The notes beneath the pieces were generated by a model. It was not told the origin of the DNA. It ran no database searches and worked only from the letters and a program-made list of their open reading frames with translations. From Phialocephala subalpina (lineage: Eukaryota; Ascomycota; Leotiomycetes; Helotiales; Mollisiaceae): a DNA stretch of 64,000 nt. Below are positions 21,302-32,200 of the stretch, in pieces. Made by a program: the position numbers and the translations under genes. The first letter of the stretch is position 1; each line of letters starts with the position of its first letter. Where the stretch lies: contig FJOG01000014.1 of assembly GCA_900073065.1 (NCBI GenBank), forward strand, positions 670,803-734,802, written 5' to 3'.

Positions 21302-22943
21302 ATGCCGGGAGAAGCACCCAGCGAGCTGCCTCACCACTATGGCGGCAGGACAGCAGACGGAGAGCTTGTAAAGCGATCAACCTCTCCCCCAATTCCTCCT
21401 CAATCGCCAGGACGAGCATACCAGCCTCGAATCGCATACTCCCCAGAGCGAACACCCATCAACGACCAATATACCACTGCCGATCCAGAAAGCTTTCGAG
21501 GAGCAGGCTTACGACGACGACCAAGCGGAGCAGTGCCTGGACGAAGCCAGTCTCAGGGAGAATATGACCGAGAACGTCCCAGTTTCACTGGTGACAGTGG
21601 CTCAAGACGTCCCTTGAGATCTCGTGATGATGGATATTACCGAGACGAAGACCATGGATGGAGACGAGATGACTACAACGGCCATCCGGACTACGACCGG
21701 TCCCGACCACCTCGCTCATACCGCAACGTCGATCCTTACGAGAGAGCACCAGGCTCAGCATCAAAACCATACTTCGAAGAGACGAGAGCGGATCGCGACT
21801 TGGAACGGGGAGAATGGAGTTCTGATAGAAAGAGGATCAGCGACGACGAAAGTGTCGATGGGTACAACTACGAACAGGAAAAGAACGGCTCGGGACGGGC
21901 AACCATCGATTTCAAGAATCTGAGTCCTCAGGAAAAGGCAGAAGTCTTGAGACTCCCATGGACACAATGGATGAACAGCAACTTCAAGAATCGTGAGTGT
22001 CTTATATCCCATCCTCGTGCAGCATCCACAACTAAATCGTACCACAGATTTTGTAGCTACTATTGGAGAATTTGTTGGTACGACCATGTTTCTTTTCTTC
22101 GCCTTCGCAGGCACCCAAGTAGCCAACATCCAATCCTCCGCATCCAGCTCCTCCTCCTCCACCAGCAATACCACATCTGGAGGAGCGACTGGTTTCAACG
22201 TCTCCGTATATTTATACATCTCCATCATCTTCGGCTTTTCCCTCATGGTCAACGTCTGGATTTTCTTCCGTATTTCGGGAGGATTGTTCAATCCCGCTGT
22301 CACATTCGGAATGGTGCTCGTCGGCGCACTTCCCATCGTGCGAGCGATGTGTTTGTTCGTTGCTCAGATAGCTGGGGGCATTGCTGCTTCAGCTATGGTG
22401 TTGGGATTGTTCCCTACTCCGCTTAATGTTAGGACTACATTGGCTGGTGGTGCGAGTTTGGTTCAAGGTATTTTCATCGAGGCTATTCTCACGGCTGAGT
22501 TGGTGTTCACTATCTTCATGTTGGCGAAGGAGAAGCATAAGGCTACCTTCATTGCACCCGTTGGTATCGGACTTGCATTGTTCATCGCTGAGATGGTTGG
22601 TGTGTACTACACCGGTGGTTCGCTGAACCCCGCCAGAAGTTTCGGACCTTGTGTTGTGACTGGCGTTTTCGACCACGAACATTGGATCTATTGTAATTTC
22701 TCCTCGTCCTAGTTATAACTTGCTCTTGCTAATTTATCATCAGGGGTTGGACCAATCGTCGGCACATTCATTGCAGTCTTCTTCTACAAGTTCATCAAGA
22801 TGCTGGAGTACGAGATGGCAAACCCAGGTCAAGATGGCGACATTAAGAATGACCCTACCAAGAATGATGAGAAACGTGCGGAGATCATGCAGAGAAGAGA
22901 GGCTCGAAGGGTTGGTCGGCCTTTGAGCAGGCATTCTCGCTAA
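21302..22943 (+). CDS. Aquaporin (MIP family) with long N-terminal cytosolic tail
   Basis: Three exons: 21302-21992, 22048-22692 and 22744-22943, giving 511 residues. The first 230 or so are disordered and rich in Arg, Asp, Ser and Pro. The channel domain follows, with both pore boxes, NPAV (after SGGLF) and NPAR (after TGGSL), and six hydrophobic spans; the tail is short and basic. Aligning by eye to human AQP1, the selectivity-filter positions read Phe (position 56), Glu (at His180), Gly (at Cys189) and Arg (at 195). Glu in place of His is unusual for a strict water channel. Introns of 55 and 51 nt have GTGAGT and GTAATT donors. Start chosen at MPGEAP; the frame is open 66 bases further upstream. 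It should act in plasma or vacuolar membrane transport of water or small solutes. Confidence 0.92.
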
Positions 22944-23281
22944 CAACAGAGCAAACATATCGATTTTGATGATAGGATGAGAGGGATATGCTTATTCGTT
23001 TATGAGTTTTCGTGATAGAATTTATGTGTATGGCTTTCATGCTAACGATAATGATGGCGTTCCTTTGGATGGAAGCTAATTTGGGCCAGATGTTGAGATC
23101 TGGATCACGGATGTCCTATAGTCTTCCCGTTATTGCTCTTCATGCTTAGTAATATGAATGCAAGGTTTAACCATTACTCCATGGCCATCATTTGTGCCAC
23201 AGTTTAAAACCGCTCTAAGCCACGCATGATGGCCCTAGCCGTTGACGCCAAGCTCCAATATTCCCTCCATATTAACCGCCA
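22944..23281. other. Short convergent intergenic region
   Basis: Holds the 3' ends of the aquaporin (+) and the steroid-reductase-like gene (-). AT-rich, with no recognisable feature. Confidence 0.6.
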
Positions 23282-24278
23282 TCAAATAATACCAGGGATA
23301 ACCGCCTTCCTACCAGCAACCTTCTCCTTCCCAAACCTCTCAATATACCACCTCTTCCCCTGAACCGCTCTAGGCAACATCGTCGCAATCTCGTTCAACA
23401 AAAAGTTCCTCGCTGGTACACAGCCACTACCAGCCATAATATAGAATCCACCCCACTCAATCCACTCGCACAAATAATGCGGATAGAAGATCCACCAGAA
23501 CAACCCGTTCTGAGGGATCAGATAAACTTTATCCACACCAGTCTTCTCTCCTTTTCCCTTACCGGTACTCTGCTCCGCTTCTTGTGCTCTCTTCTTTTGA
23601 TTCCTTGCTGATGCACGACGTATTTCTCGTAATTCATCATCGTGGAATATGTTACCGAAAAATCCGAGGGCCCAAATCATCAGTCCTAGCTCCATTCTTC
23701 CTCCTGCTTTATAATTCCCTTCGCGTTGCCACTCTGCACGGGTAGTTGGGCCGTAGGCGCCGAGCCAGCCACCGATGGAGAGGCCGTTCGTAACTTGGAA
23801 AGCGATAGCAAAAAGCCAAACTAGGAGGTGAATGGGAGCCATAGAAGGGTTAAGGAGGGGGCACAGAATAGCGCGGTAGAGGTAATGTAAGACCTGCAGT
23901 CGAGTATCAGCAAGTGAACAATGTCCGTAAAGAACAAAAGACTCACGAATAGACCACCCATCGCTTTACTCTCCCACGGCAGAGACCAGAAACCACCTGC
24001 AGGCAGCGTATTCATAACATAAAGCAGCGTAATGAAGCCCGGAACCTCCATCGTAATCCACGCAATCTTCCCCGGAATGTTGAGCACACTCTTCCCCGAC
24101 GTCTTCCCAGCACCATACCAATCCAGACCCCATTGTGCGATTGTTATCTGTTCATCAACATCAGCAAAAACCCTCACATCAGGCCAACAAAACATACCAA
24201 CGGAAAGAACTGAAACAGCCAAACAACCAACTCCCAATTCTCCCTCGACGGAGGCAGCCAATTCTCAACGAGCGCCAT
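23282..24278 (-). CDS. 3-oxo-5-alpha-steroid 4-dehydrogenase (SRD5A/DET2)-like membrane protein
   Basis: Three exons on the minus strand: 24278-24198, 24147-23947 and 23893-23282, all in phase 0, giving 297 residues. The start MALVENWLPPSRENW precedes several hydrophobic spans. The C-terminal part carries the steroid-dehydrogenase domain pattern: NGLFWWIFYPHYLCEW, then GGFYI, and the basic end after KRWYIERF. This family reduces a carbon-carbon double bond of steroid or polyprenol substrates with NADPH in the ER membrane; the actual substrate cannot be told from sequence. An insert rich in Lys, Gln and Glu (QKKRAQEAEQSTGKGKGEK) separates two membrane segments. Introns are 50 and 53 nt. The gene is divergent from the POF1-like gene, with starts 302 bases apart. 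Confidence 0.82.
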
Positions 24279-24579
24279 ATTGCTGTGGTGTCTGGACTCG
24301 CATCTGCAGAGCAGCAGGCTCTTGTTTCGAGAGTCGGACGAGAATAACTTCAATGTCGTCACCTAGAAAGCTAAAATGAGACATTCAGATGCCGAGACAA
24401 GCGAATCGCAGCCTTGCATGAGTAGTGTCCAGATCTCTCAGCCTTGCGTTGAAAGCTCCCGATTGGGCAATAGATTTGACATTTGATGATCACTTCAACT
24501 TCGATTCAGACATTCTCGATTGAATTCTCCTTCACAGTCTGCCACACATAGACTCAATGTCTAATCTCTCAATCGAACA
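24279..24579. promoter_or_regulatory. Shared divergent promoter region
   Basis: The 301 bases separate the starts of the steroid-reductase-like gene (-) and the POF1-like gene (+) and must serve both. No TATA box or named operator was recognised; this is inferred from gene orientation. Confidence 0.55.
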
Positions 24580-25518
24580 ATGAGCACCTCATCAACCCCC
24601 GCTCCCACCACAGAAATGCAACAACTCCGCTCCGCCCTCCCCACCTTGACGAACTTCCTCCACACATTCGCATCCTCCACCTCAAACTTCAGCCTCCTAA
24701 CGACAATAACCACCTCCTCCGCCTTTCCCCCCTCATTCGCCCACCCACCAACCACTCTGCCAACCGCTCCCAAAACTCTCTACATCCTCGACTCCTCCTA
24801 CAACCCACCCACCCTCGCACACCTACGAATAGCAACTTCCGCCCTGCTACACGACACCCAACCCTACACCTCCCCCCGACGATTACTATTACTCCTCGCA
24901 ACACAAAATGCAGATAAAGCACCCAAACCTGCATCATTCGAGCACCGACTCACCATGATGACCATATTCGCCCGCGACCTGCTCTCCTCTCTTCCTCCCC
25001 CAAAAGAGTCCAGCAAAAAAGAACTCGCAATCGACATAGGCGTAACAAAACTCCCCTACTTCCACGACAAAGCCTCTTCCATAGCAGATAGTGGAATATA
25101 CCCAAATGAAACCCAACAAATCCACCTCCTAGGCTATGACACCCTAACCCGCCTCCTCTCCACAAAATACTACTCTCCCAATAATCTCTCAATCCTCGCT
25201 CCATTCTTCTCTTCCCACCGCGTACGAGTCACATACCGTCCCGACTCCTCTACTTCCTACAAATCCTCTCGAGAAGAACAGGATCGGTATATAAACGACT
25301 TGAGGGAAGGGAAGAAGGAAGAGGAAGGAGGGAGACGGGAATGGGTAACTGAGGGAAGGATAGAGATGGTTGAGGGGAGGAAGGAGGGTGAGGAGGTGGT
25401 TAGCAGTACGAGGGTTAGAGAGGCTATCAAGAATGGTGATAGGGAGCTACTTGATAAGTTGGTTACGAGTGGTGTTAAGGAGTGGGTTTTGCGAGAGGGG
25501 TTGTACCTGGATGATTAA
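24580..25518 (+). CDS. POF1: POF1-type nicotinamide mononucleotide adenylyltransferase
   Basis: Single exon, 312 residues. The nucleotidyltransferase signature SSYNPPTLAH is at about residues 72-81 (a T/HxGH-like motif), and the second signature SSTRVREAI at about 275-283 corresponds to the ISSTxxR phosphate-binding motif of this superfamily. Between them is the typical alternating strand-helix pattern (LLLLLATQNADK; LLGYDTLTRLL). Yeast POF1 is an ATP-using NMN adenylyltransferase relative involved in NAD+ supply and filamentation rescue. Compared with the core family there is a Ser/Thr-rich N-terminal extension of about 60 residues and a charged low-complexity insert (about 225-270). NMNAT activity is inferred from the motifs. 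Confidence 0.85.
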   Translation: MSTSSTPAPTTEMQQLRSALPTLTNFLHTFASSTSNFSLLTTITTSSAFPPSFAHPPTTLPTAPKTLYILDSSYNPPTLAHLRIATSALLHDTQPYTSPRRLLLLLATQNADKAPKPASFEHRLTMMTIFARDLLSSLPPPKESSKKELAIDIGVTKLPYFHDKASSIADSGIYPNETQQIHLLGYDTLTRLLSTKYYSPNNLSILAPFFSSHRVRVTYRPDSSTSYKSSREEQDRYINDLREGKKEEEGGRREWVTEGRIEMVEGRKEGEEVVSSTRVREAIKNGDRELLDKLVTSGVKEWVLREGLYLDD

Positions 25519-25794
25519 ATGAAGAGGTGTGAAGAGTGATGAGATAATGATCTGATTGTTGATACATGATGGTCGCACAGCTAAGTGCGTGTCTATCTCT
25601 AATCTCTTCTAGGCATGAACGTTTGTAACTTACTATTGATAGTGATTCAATGAAGTGCCACCTTCCCTCCTTCAAAGGAGTATATCCATATCCACAAACC
25701 CATGGTTGCCCAACCTCTTCCTCTCACAATCTCGCTCTACCCGCCATGTACACGCGAGAGCGGTAGCCATACTCCACGACTCCACCGCACTAAC

Positions 25795-28700
25795 CTATTC
25801 CTCGTCACTACATAGCTCCTCAGCAACCTTGAGGAACTTCTCTCTCTCAGCCTTCTCCATTCTCTCCACCTCAGAAAGATGATCATCAGTACTCTTTCTC
25901 ATAACCATTGAACCAATACTCATCCTCTTTCCGCTATCTCTACCATATCGATACCCATCAAACTCTCGTCCACTCCAGGTTCTAAACTTATTTTTCTTCT
26001 CAGTCTTAGTTGGTGTTTCTGGGTGGTGTGTAATATGGCCAGTCTCCGGGAAACGAGCAATATAGTCCTGAAACGTCATTGGGGTGTTACTCACTACAGA
26101 GTGTTGTGTACGCGGAATCTGAACTAAAGAATTTTCCTCATCCTCTTCTGAGTTCCGATCGACAGAACCGACCTTTATCGATGGTCCTCGAGCTCTCGGT
26201 CCTCGTGGACCTGCTGCTGCCTCTATAGCCTTCTTTCGCTCTGCCTCCCTCTCTTCTTCGGCATGATATGCATTCATCTCCGCTTCCGTCATAAGAGTAA
26301 CAGGCAAAATCTCTAACTCTGGATACTCCAATTCGTTCGCAATAGTCAAACTACCTCTTCGACCACTCGTGTGAGAAGACTGACGATCCGCCGTATCAAA
26401 CTTATACGCTTTGTGTCGAACTCGGTCTTTGACCTTGTCTCGGAAACCCTTTCCTGCATTAGGATCGTCAATCACCGAATGATGGCCCTCATCATCATGC
26501 TCGAGGCACCAAATAATCTCGCCACCCTCCTCATGGCCTAGGACTGCAAAGTCTTTGATATCAATTTTGTTGCTGGGTCCCGCACTGGTGCTTCGCTCAC
26601 CACGTTTATGACTTGGAAAACGAGACCATGATGCAGGGTACCTTCTATCAGGACCAGTAGGCTTGGTCTTCTTCACCATGTTCCTAGATCTTGCCTTTGC
26701 TCTCTCGGCTGAGGCTGCCATTTCTTCTTCCCAGGAGTCCAATACCTGCTCTTTGACTGCCAGGCGTTCTTGGAAACGCTCATTGTATTCTTCCGCAGCG
26801 CTTTTGCCGTGGCCGACGGGAGCCTGTTTTTTCTTGGTCTTCCCGATCTGCGTAAAGTTGCCAAAGACACTTCTCGGTAGTTCATCGTCAATGGTGCTTT
26901 TCTTTCTGGCCGTGTTGGCACTTCTCTTTCGAGGAAGCTGCAAATGATCACCAACTTCATGTGCCCTCTCATCCCCTGTCTTTTTAAGCGCTTTGCCCCA
27001 TGCGTTGATTGCTTCATCGTTTGCTAAAGGGCTCAAATGGCCTGCTGTACCAGGAGGACCGAAAGGGCTCAATAGCCCACCACCAGTCGGCGTACTGTGC
27101 GCACCTGGTGTCTTCAACTGGTTAGGATCGAACTTCGGGACTGGAATATCCAAGAGTTCTTCCAATTTTGCACCATCATAGGTTCTGTAGGCGAATTTGG
27201 CGAATTTGGAGAAAGCCGAAGACCTTCGACGCTGTTGGGGCACAGGATCTTCTTCAGTCTCGCTGCTGAATTCCTCTCGGAACTTGCTTGACACTGGTGT
27301 AGTTTGTACCCTGCGAGCTTCGGCTGCAGCAAACCTGGTCTGTACTGCAGTAAGCTCCACCTCCCGTTCTCGAAAAGACGAGGTTTCTGATGCAATGAGA
27401 GAGCTGTCGTCAGGATTTGAGTGATGGGGGTATCTTGTCAAAGGAATAGTCAGGCTGGTTGTAGAGAGGTTGGCGGTAGGTGTACGAAGCAGACTGAGGT
27501 TGATTTGTGAAGAAACAAGTTCTGAAGTTGTTTGTCAGTATCTAAATTTCATAGTCTATGCTACTGCATTCTCACCTTGGTACTCTGCAGCGCCAGTCTT
27601 GTTCCTGGCACCAGGCAGCAGCGATAAGAGGTTAAAGCGGGAGCTTTCTCTTGAAGGCTGAAGGCTGTTGACGCCGGAGGGGTAAGCAGACGATGATGCT
27701 TCACCATGTACTACCTGCCCCCATGACTGAGGAATCCGCTCACTCAAAGGCGCAGAATCCTCCGTATTATGCATGAAGTGAGACAGTCCAATAGGAACCT
27801 GTGATGATCCACTGCGACCAGAGACGCCTCGTTGGTGAGAGCCCAAGTTGGACAATTGTGGAGAGGAACAAGAGCTTTGAAGACCTCGTGCAGATAGTCT
27901 TTGTGAAATACCCATTTCATGAAGATGGATCATCGCAGAGCCGTCGCCGACACCATCGACACCTCCAAAGTCTTCGCTCGTAGTACAAATTTGGGAATGA
28001 GAAACACCAGACTCTAGGTTGACAGTTTCGTCAGAGCTCAATAGTGCTTGGGATAGGAGTCTCAAGTCATGATGGTGAATGCCTTCGCCGAGAGGAGGAG
28101 ATTTCGACCGTAATTGGCTAGGGTCTAACGTAATAGGGATTGCAATTCCTTGACTGAGTTTGCGAAGATTATCACCGCGATTGCCTGTAGAAAAGGAAAG
28201 CCTCCAAGAGGATCGAACTGGTAGTGCAATACTTGGCAACCTTGTGGGATGGATGACAGGTTGCGGTGGCATTGACGGAATGGAGCTGCGCTTTCGGGAT
28301 GGTACGTACACTGGCGGTTGGGTGCTTTGGGTCTCCCATTCTGAGGCGTATGGCGAGCTGTAACGTCGGAAAAGGGGAATTTCTGAGTTGGCCGGCGTGT
28401 TGAAACTTGACTCAGGATCTGACCAGCGTCTTGGAGTGCGGGTTATTGTTGAGCCTTCCGTGGGACTTGTATCCGAGAAAGGATCATGTCGTCTGTGGTG
28501 AGTTAGTAACTAGGTTGATTCGAATACGAGAGACTTACTTGGGAAGTGGAGAGAGGTGTGGGAAGGAGAGCTTAGGCAACGGTATTGCAGGAGGTGTTAA
28601 GAACGGAAGTGGAAGTACATTGCCCGACGACCATGGAAAATGACTTCTCTTCGCTCTTGGGGATGTAGCTGCAACCGCTACAGAAGATGCGGACTTTGCG

Positions 28701-29245
28701 TCATCGTCGCAGACACCTTCGTTGCTCAATTCTTCTCGTATTCTCCTTTCTCGGATCCGCCTCAGTTCTGCTCTGCGTTCAACCTCTTCTTCGCTCGTTC
28801 CGACGCTAGATCTTGAATGCCGTTTGGAGAGTGCCGATTCCCGTGATAGATGCTTTTTGAGTCTCTGAGTAACGGTCTTGAGAGTATTAGAGCTCTTCCT
28901 AGGTTTGACCTCAATAGAGTCCTTTTCCGAACTATCGTCATTGATCGCTAGCATTTCCCTGAACACAGTAATACCTTTATGCTTAATGCGTAGGATATCG
29001 CCTGTCCCGTCAGCAATCTCTTCCTCGAAAATTGCTCGCAGCTCGGTCGTTTCATTGGTTTCGACTGCTCTCCAAGTCGGAAGTTGATCCTTCGACAACC
29101 GTTTGCCGGGCTTAGGCCTTGCTGTTGGAGGGGCCAGTCGAGGGGCATCGCCGTCTGGAGAAGGTGGACTGCGGCCAGAGCCGATGCAGCAAGTCGAAGA
29201 AGCCTTGAACGCGCATGACGAATTCGTCATGTTGAAGGTAGTCAT
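25795..29245 (-). CDS. Large disordered fungal protein, function unknown
   Basis: Three exons on the minus strand: 29245-28539, 28492-27576 and 27521-25795, giving 1116 residues. Both introns are convincing: 46 nt with GTAAGT, ACTAAC and CACAG; and 54 nt with GTGAGA, CTGAC and TTCAG. The protein is Ser/Arg/Pro-rich and mostly disordered. Features include a Cys-containing N terminus (CAFKASSTCC), a basic coiled-coil stretch in exon 1 (many RR and EE pairs around RIRERRIREEL), and a conserved-looking segment in exon 3 (FAKFAYRTYDGAKLEELLDIPVPKFD; the middle is shown in the sequence at about 27150-27220). No enzyme domain is recognised. The start at 29245 was chosen over an in-frame ATG at 29362 because the extra residues look like leader sequence. 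It could be a polarity or cortical scaffold, but this is only a guess. Confidence 0.7.
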
Positions 29246-32200
29246 TTCAAAATAGAATATTGGAGGGAAGGGACAACAAGCGCAAGAAGTCACATCGTTG
29301 CGAGAGGACCGACACGGTTTGCAGAATACAAGTGAAGGACGAAGGGACGAAATGGAGTGCATGTAGAGAAAGAAAGTGCGATTTGGTCGAAAAGAGAAAG
29401 ATCAATCCGATGAACTTCAATTTGAGGTCGAAATCTCCCAAACAATGCTCCAAACAAATGCCACCTTAGACGAGAACGGAAAGAGCGCTTTAGAGTAGGA
29501 GACCTAATCACAGATCCGCACAAACACCTTCAACCTGACATTCTCTGAAGCCAGATCTTATGTTTAAAGGTCTTCTTCTCCTTGGAAGCCATCCTTCCTG
29601 AAATCCTCAAAGTTGTTGATGTCTGCAATATAATACTGCACCACACGCTAAAAACTCGCATGAGTTCCTCGTCTTTTCTTTGCAGGCTCCTCTTCATCTT
29701 CAACCACATCAACGAAGACGTTCGAGTATTTCGCAACGCCGAACGCTGAACGGACGAGCATCGTAGACTTTACAAAGATCCAATTCATCTCATCTTCTCA
29801 CTGAATACTTCATCCAGGTGCAGCACTCAAAGTCAAGGCTCACGTCGTTGCTCAACGTTGCAAGGAGGAAGATTCGACGGCGACAATTAACGGAAATGCC
29901 TAGAAGAAAACTATCCCTCATTTCCACATCCACGACTCATACTTGATATAACTGACGCCATACAGAAGCCAAAGAATAAGGTGGCTCCGTCGCCAAGTTG
30001 CCCTCGACCGAAAGAAGCAGGTTGATGCAGAGCCATGGAGCCGAGCTGTCGCCCCCTGGGAACGCACGACAGAAAAAAAACGCCAAGCCGAATTCAATAT
30101 CACATCAAATCTCCCACATCGGGACGAACATCTGACGGAGAAATGCTATCTTCACGGCTGTCGTCGGCATTTCCGCCCCTTCTTGAGGAAAATTCTGATA
30201 CCTATCTCGTAACGGAGACGCCAGACCGAAATCCTAGGGAGAGAAATTTCAAACTCAACGGCGCAATCGTATCAACTCACGATGGCACCATGCTGTCAAC
30301 GAACGACTCGTACCTTACCTTACGTATTTGGATGATTGTTTGCATTGAAGCGAGCCTCCTACCAGGAAAAACACTCAGCTTATGTGTCATCACAGTCAAG
30401 GCACCTCATCTCCTTCCTTTTCCTTACAAGGCGTGATCATACCGCACGTGTTCTCAACGGGCAAGCCTGCAGGAGCGATGGGAAGATATTTTGAGCCTCG
30501 AGGGCGTGTTGGGTTTCGCTTCGGCTGCCTTTCCCAATATTCCTGACATTCGGTCTGGTACGGCGATTCCGGTTTGTCTCTTCAAGACGTTGAAATGGTC
30601 AAACACCGGCTCCAAGGTGTCACTTTGTTGCCATTCCCCCATCGATGGATGGCATGCACGGATTCGGCGCCTCAACAGATTGGGAAATGTTCTAGAAAAA
30701 CGCCACGCTGGCGCATGCCTTCTAGAGTGCTTCCATTCCTAGCCACGCTCAACCCGGAGACTTGGCATGACGGGATTGCCTCCCTGTTCGCCTTCCGGGT
30801 GGAGCACGGGAAAAGCGAGTAATATGGGAAAATAGAGGGCCCTGTATGCGGGCGGTGAAGCATGATGAGGTAAGGGAGGAAGAGTCATGGATTAATTATG
30901 GAAGGAATGCAGACGTGGAATGACTTTCGTCGTTCTGGAAAAGCAGTGGAATGTTCGACGACAAAGACAAGTCGCGTGTACCAGGCTATAATTGCCATAC
31001 GGGTGGATTTCTTACTTTCTCCGGCAACAAAGTTCTAGAGTACGGCGATCGTGGTCGTATGCAGACGCTGCAGGTATGCGAAACGTCTGACCTGAACCAG
31101 ACATCCGTAAGTCCCAAGGTCTTCTGGGAGCCGCGCGCAGAACGGATGGAACACCAACATCCGCTGTCAAATCTTACAGGGCGAGATCCAGAAGACGTGC
31201 TCGTGCGGCACAGCGCACTGCTAAATGATGACCTTCTCGAATCTCTCCAATTACAGAATTCAGCGCGAGGCTGTAGGATTCCCGTTCGTGTCCCCCCTCA
31301 AAGCTGAGCTGTGAGGATACGGAATGCTGAAACTCTCTTATCTTGTCAATAATCTGAGAGCAAGGACAGGGCGGCTGGATACAACCTCGGCCGGCCATAT
31401 CTTGGGATCATGATTCGCCAAGCGCAGGAAAAGATGTTGGGGTCTGATTTCATCGCGGGCCCTCGTGACCTCTCACGCAAAGCAGCCAAGAGCAGCGGCA
31501 CGTCCGGATCGGAATGAAACCATCCAAGGGCTGTTCTTTTGTTCGGTGCGGAAATTATTGACGTGCTGATCTCGAAGTGAGATTCAGATTGCTCAGATTG
31601 GTGATGATGGGGACTGGCAGAGCACGTTTTGGCTTACGTTTGCCATCATGATTGGTCGACCGATGTTGTTTCGGGTAAATGATGCAAACGGTGTAGGCAA
31701 AAGTGCGATAGACAAGCTTTTGGACGCCTTTCTCTTGTCAAGTCTGGACGACAGATGACCCCGTTTGGATATATCATCAGGATGATGACACCCGCCTTGG
31801 ATTCTGGCCTCCGACTCGCGATTGTTCGTGCGAATGACAAGCTTCATGGCTGACGACTAGCCAACGGTTCTTGGGCTCAACGGGGATATTTCATCAGGGG
31901 TGCAGCACACAATTGTGCAGTCGGAGCTGAGAGCCTCTTCACCCTCACGGTAGCACTGGAATCCGCGGTTCGAGCAGTGCATAGGCTGATCTACAGCTAC
32001 ACATCCGGAAGCAGCACCTTCTAACAAAGGTGTAGTTTTGGGCTGATAGCAGGCATTTTGGACGCATAGCGATGGAGAAACAAGAAAAGAAGAGGGGCAA
32101 ATCAGACGCAATGGATGAATGTCGCGCATGAGAGGATCGTCCAACTGCCACAACTCACTCAGTGCCGTGTTATCCTCAGATGCTGGCGTCTCCTCTGTGC

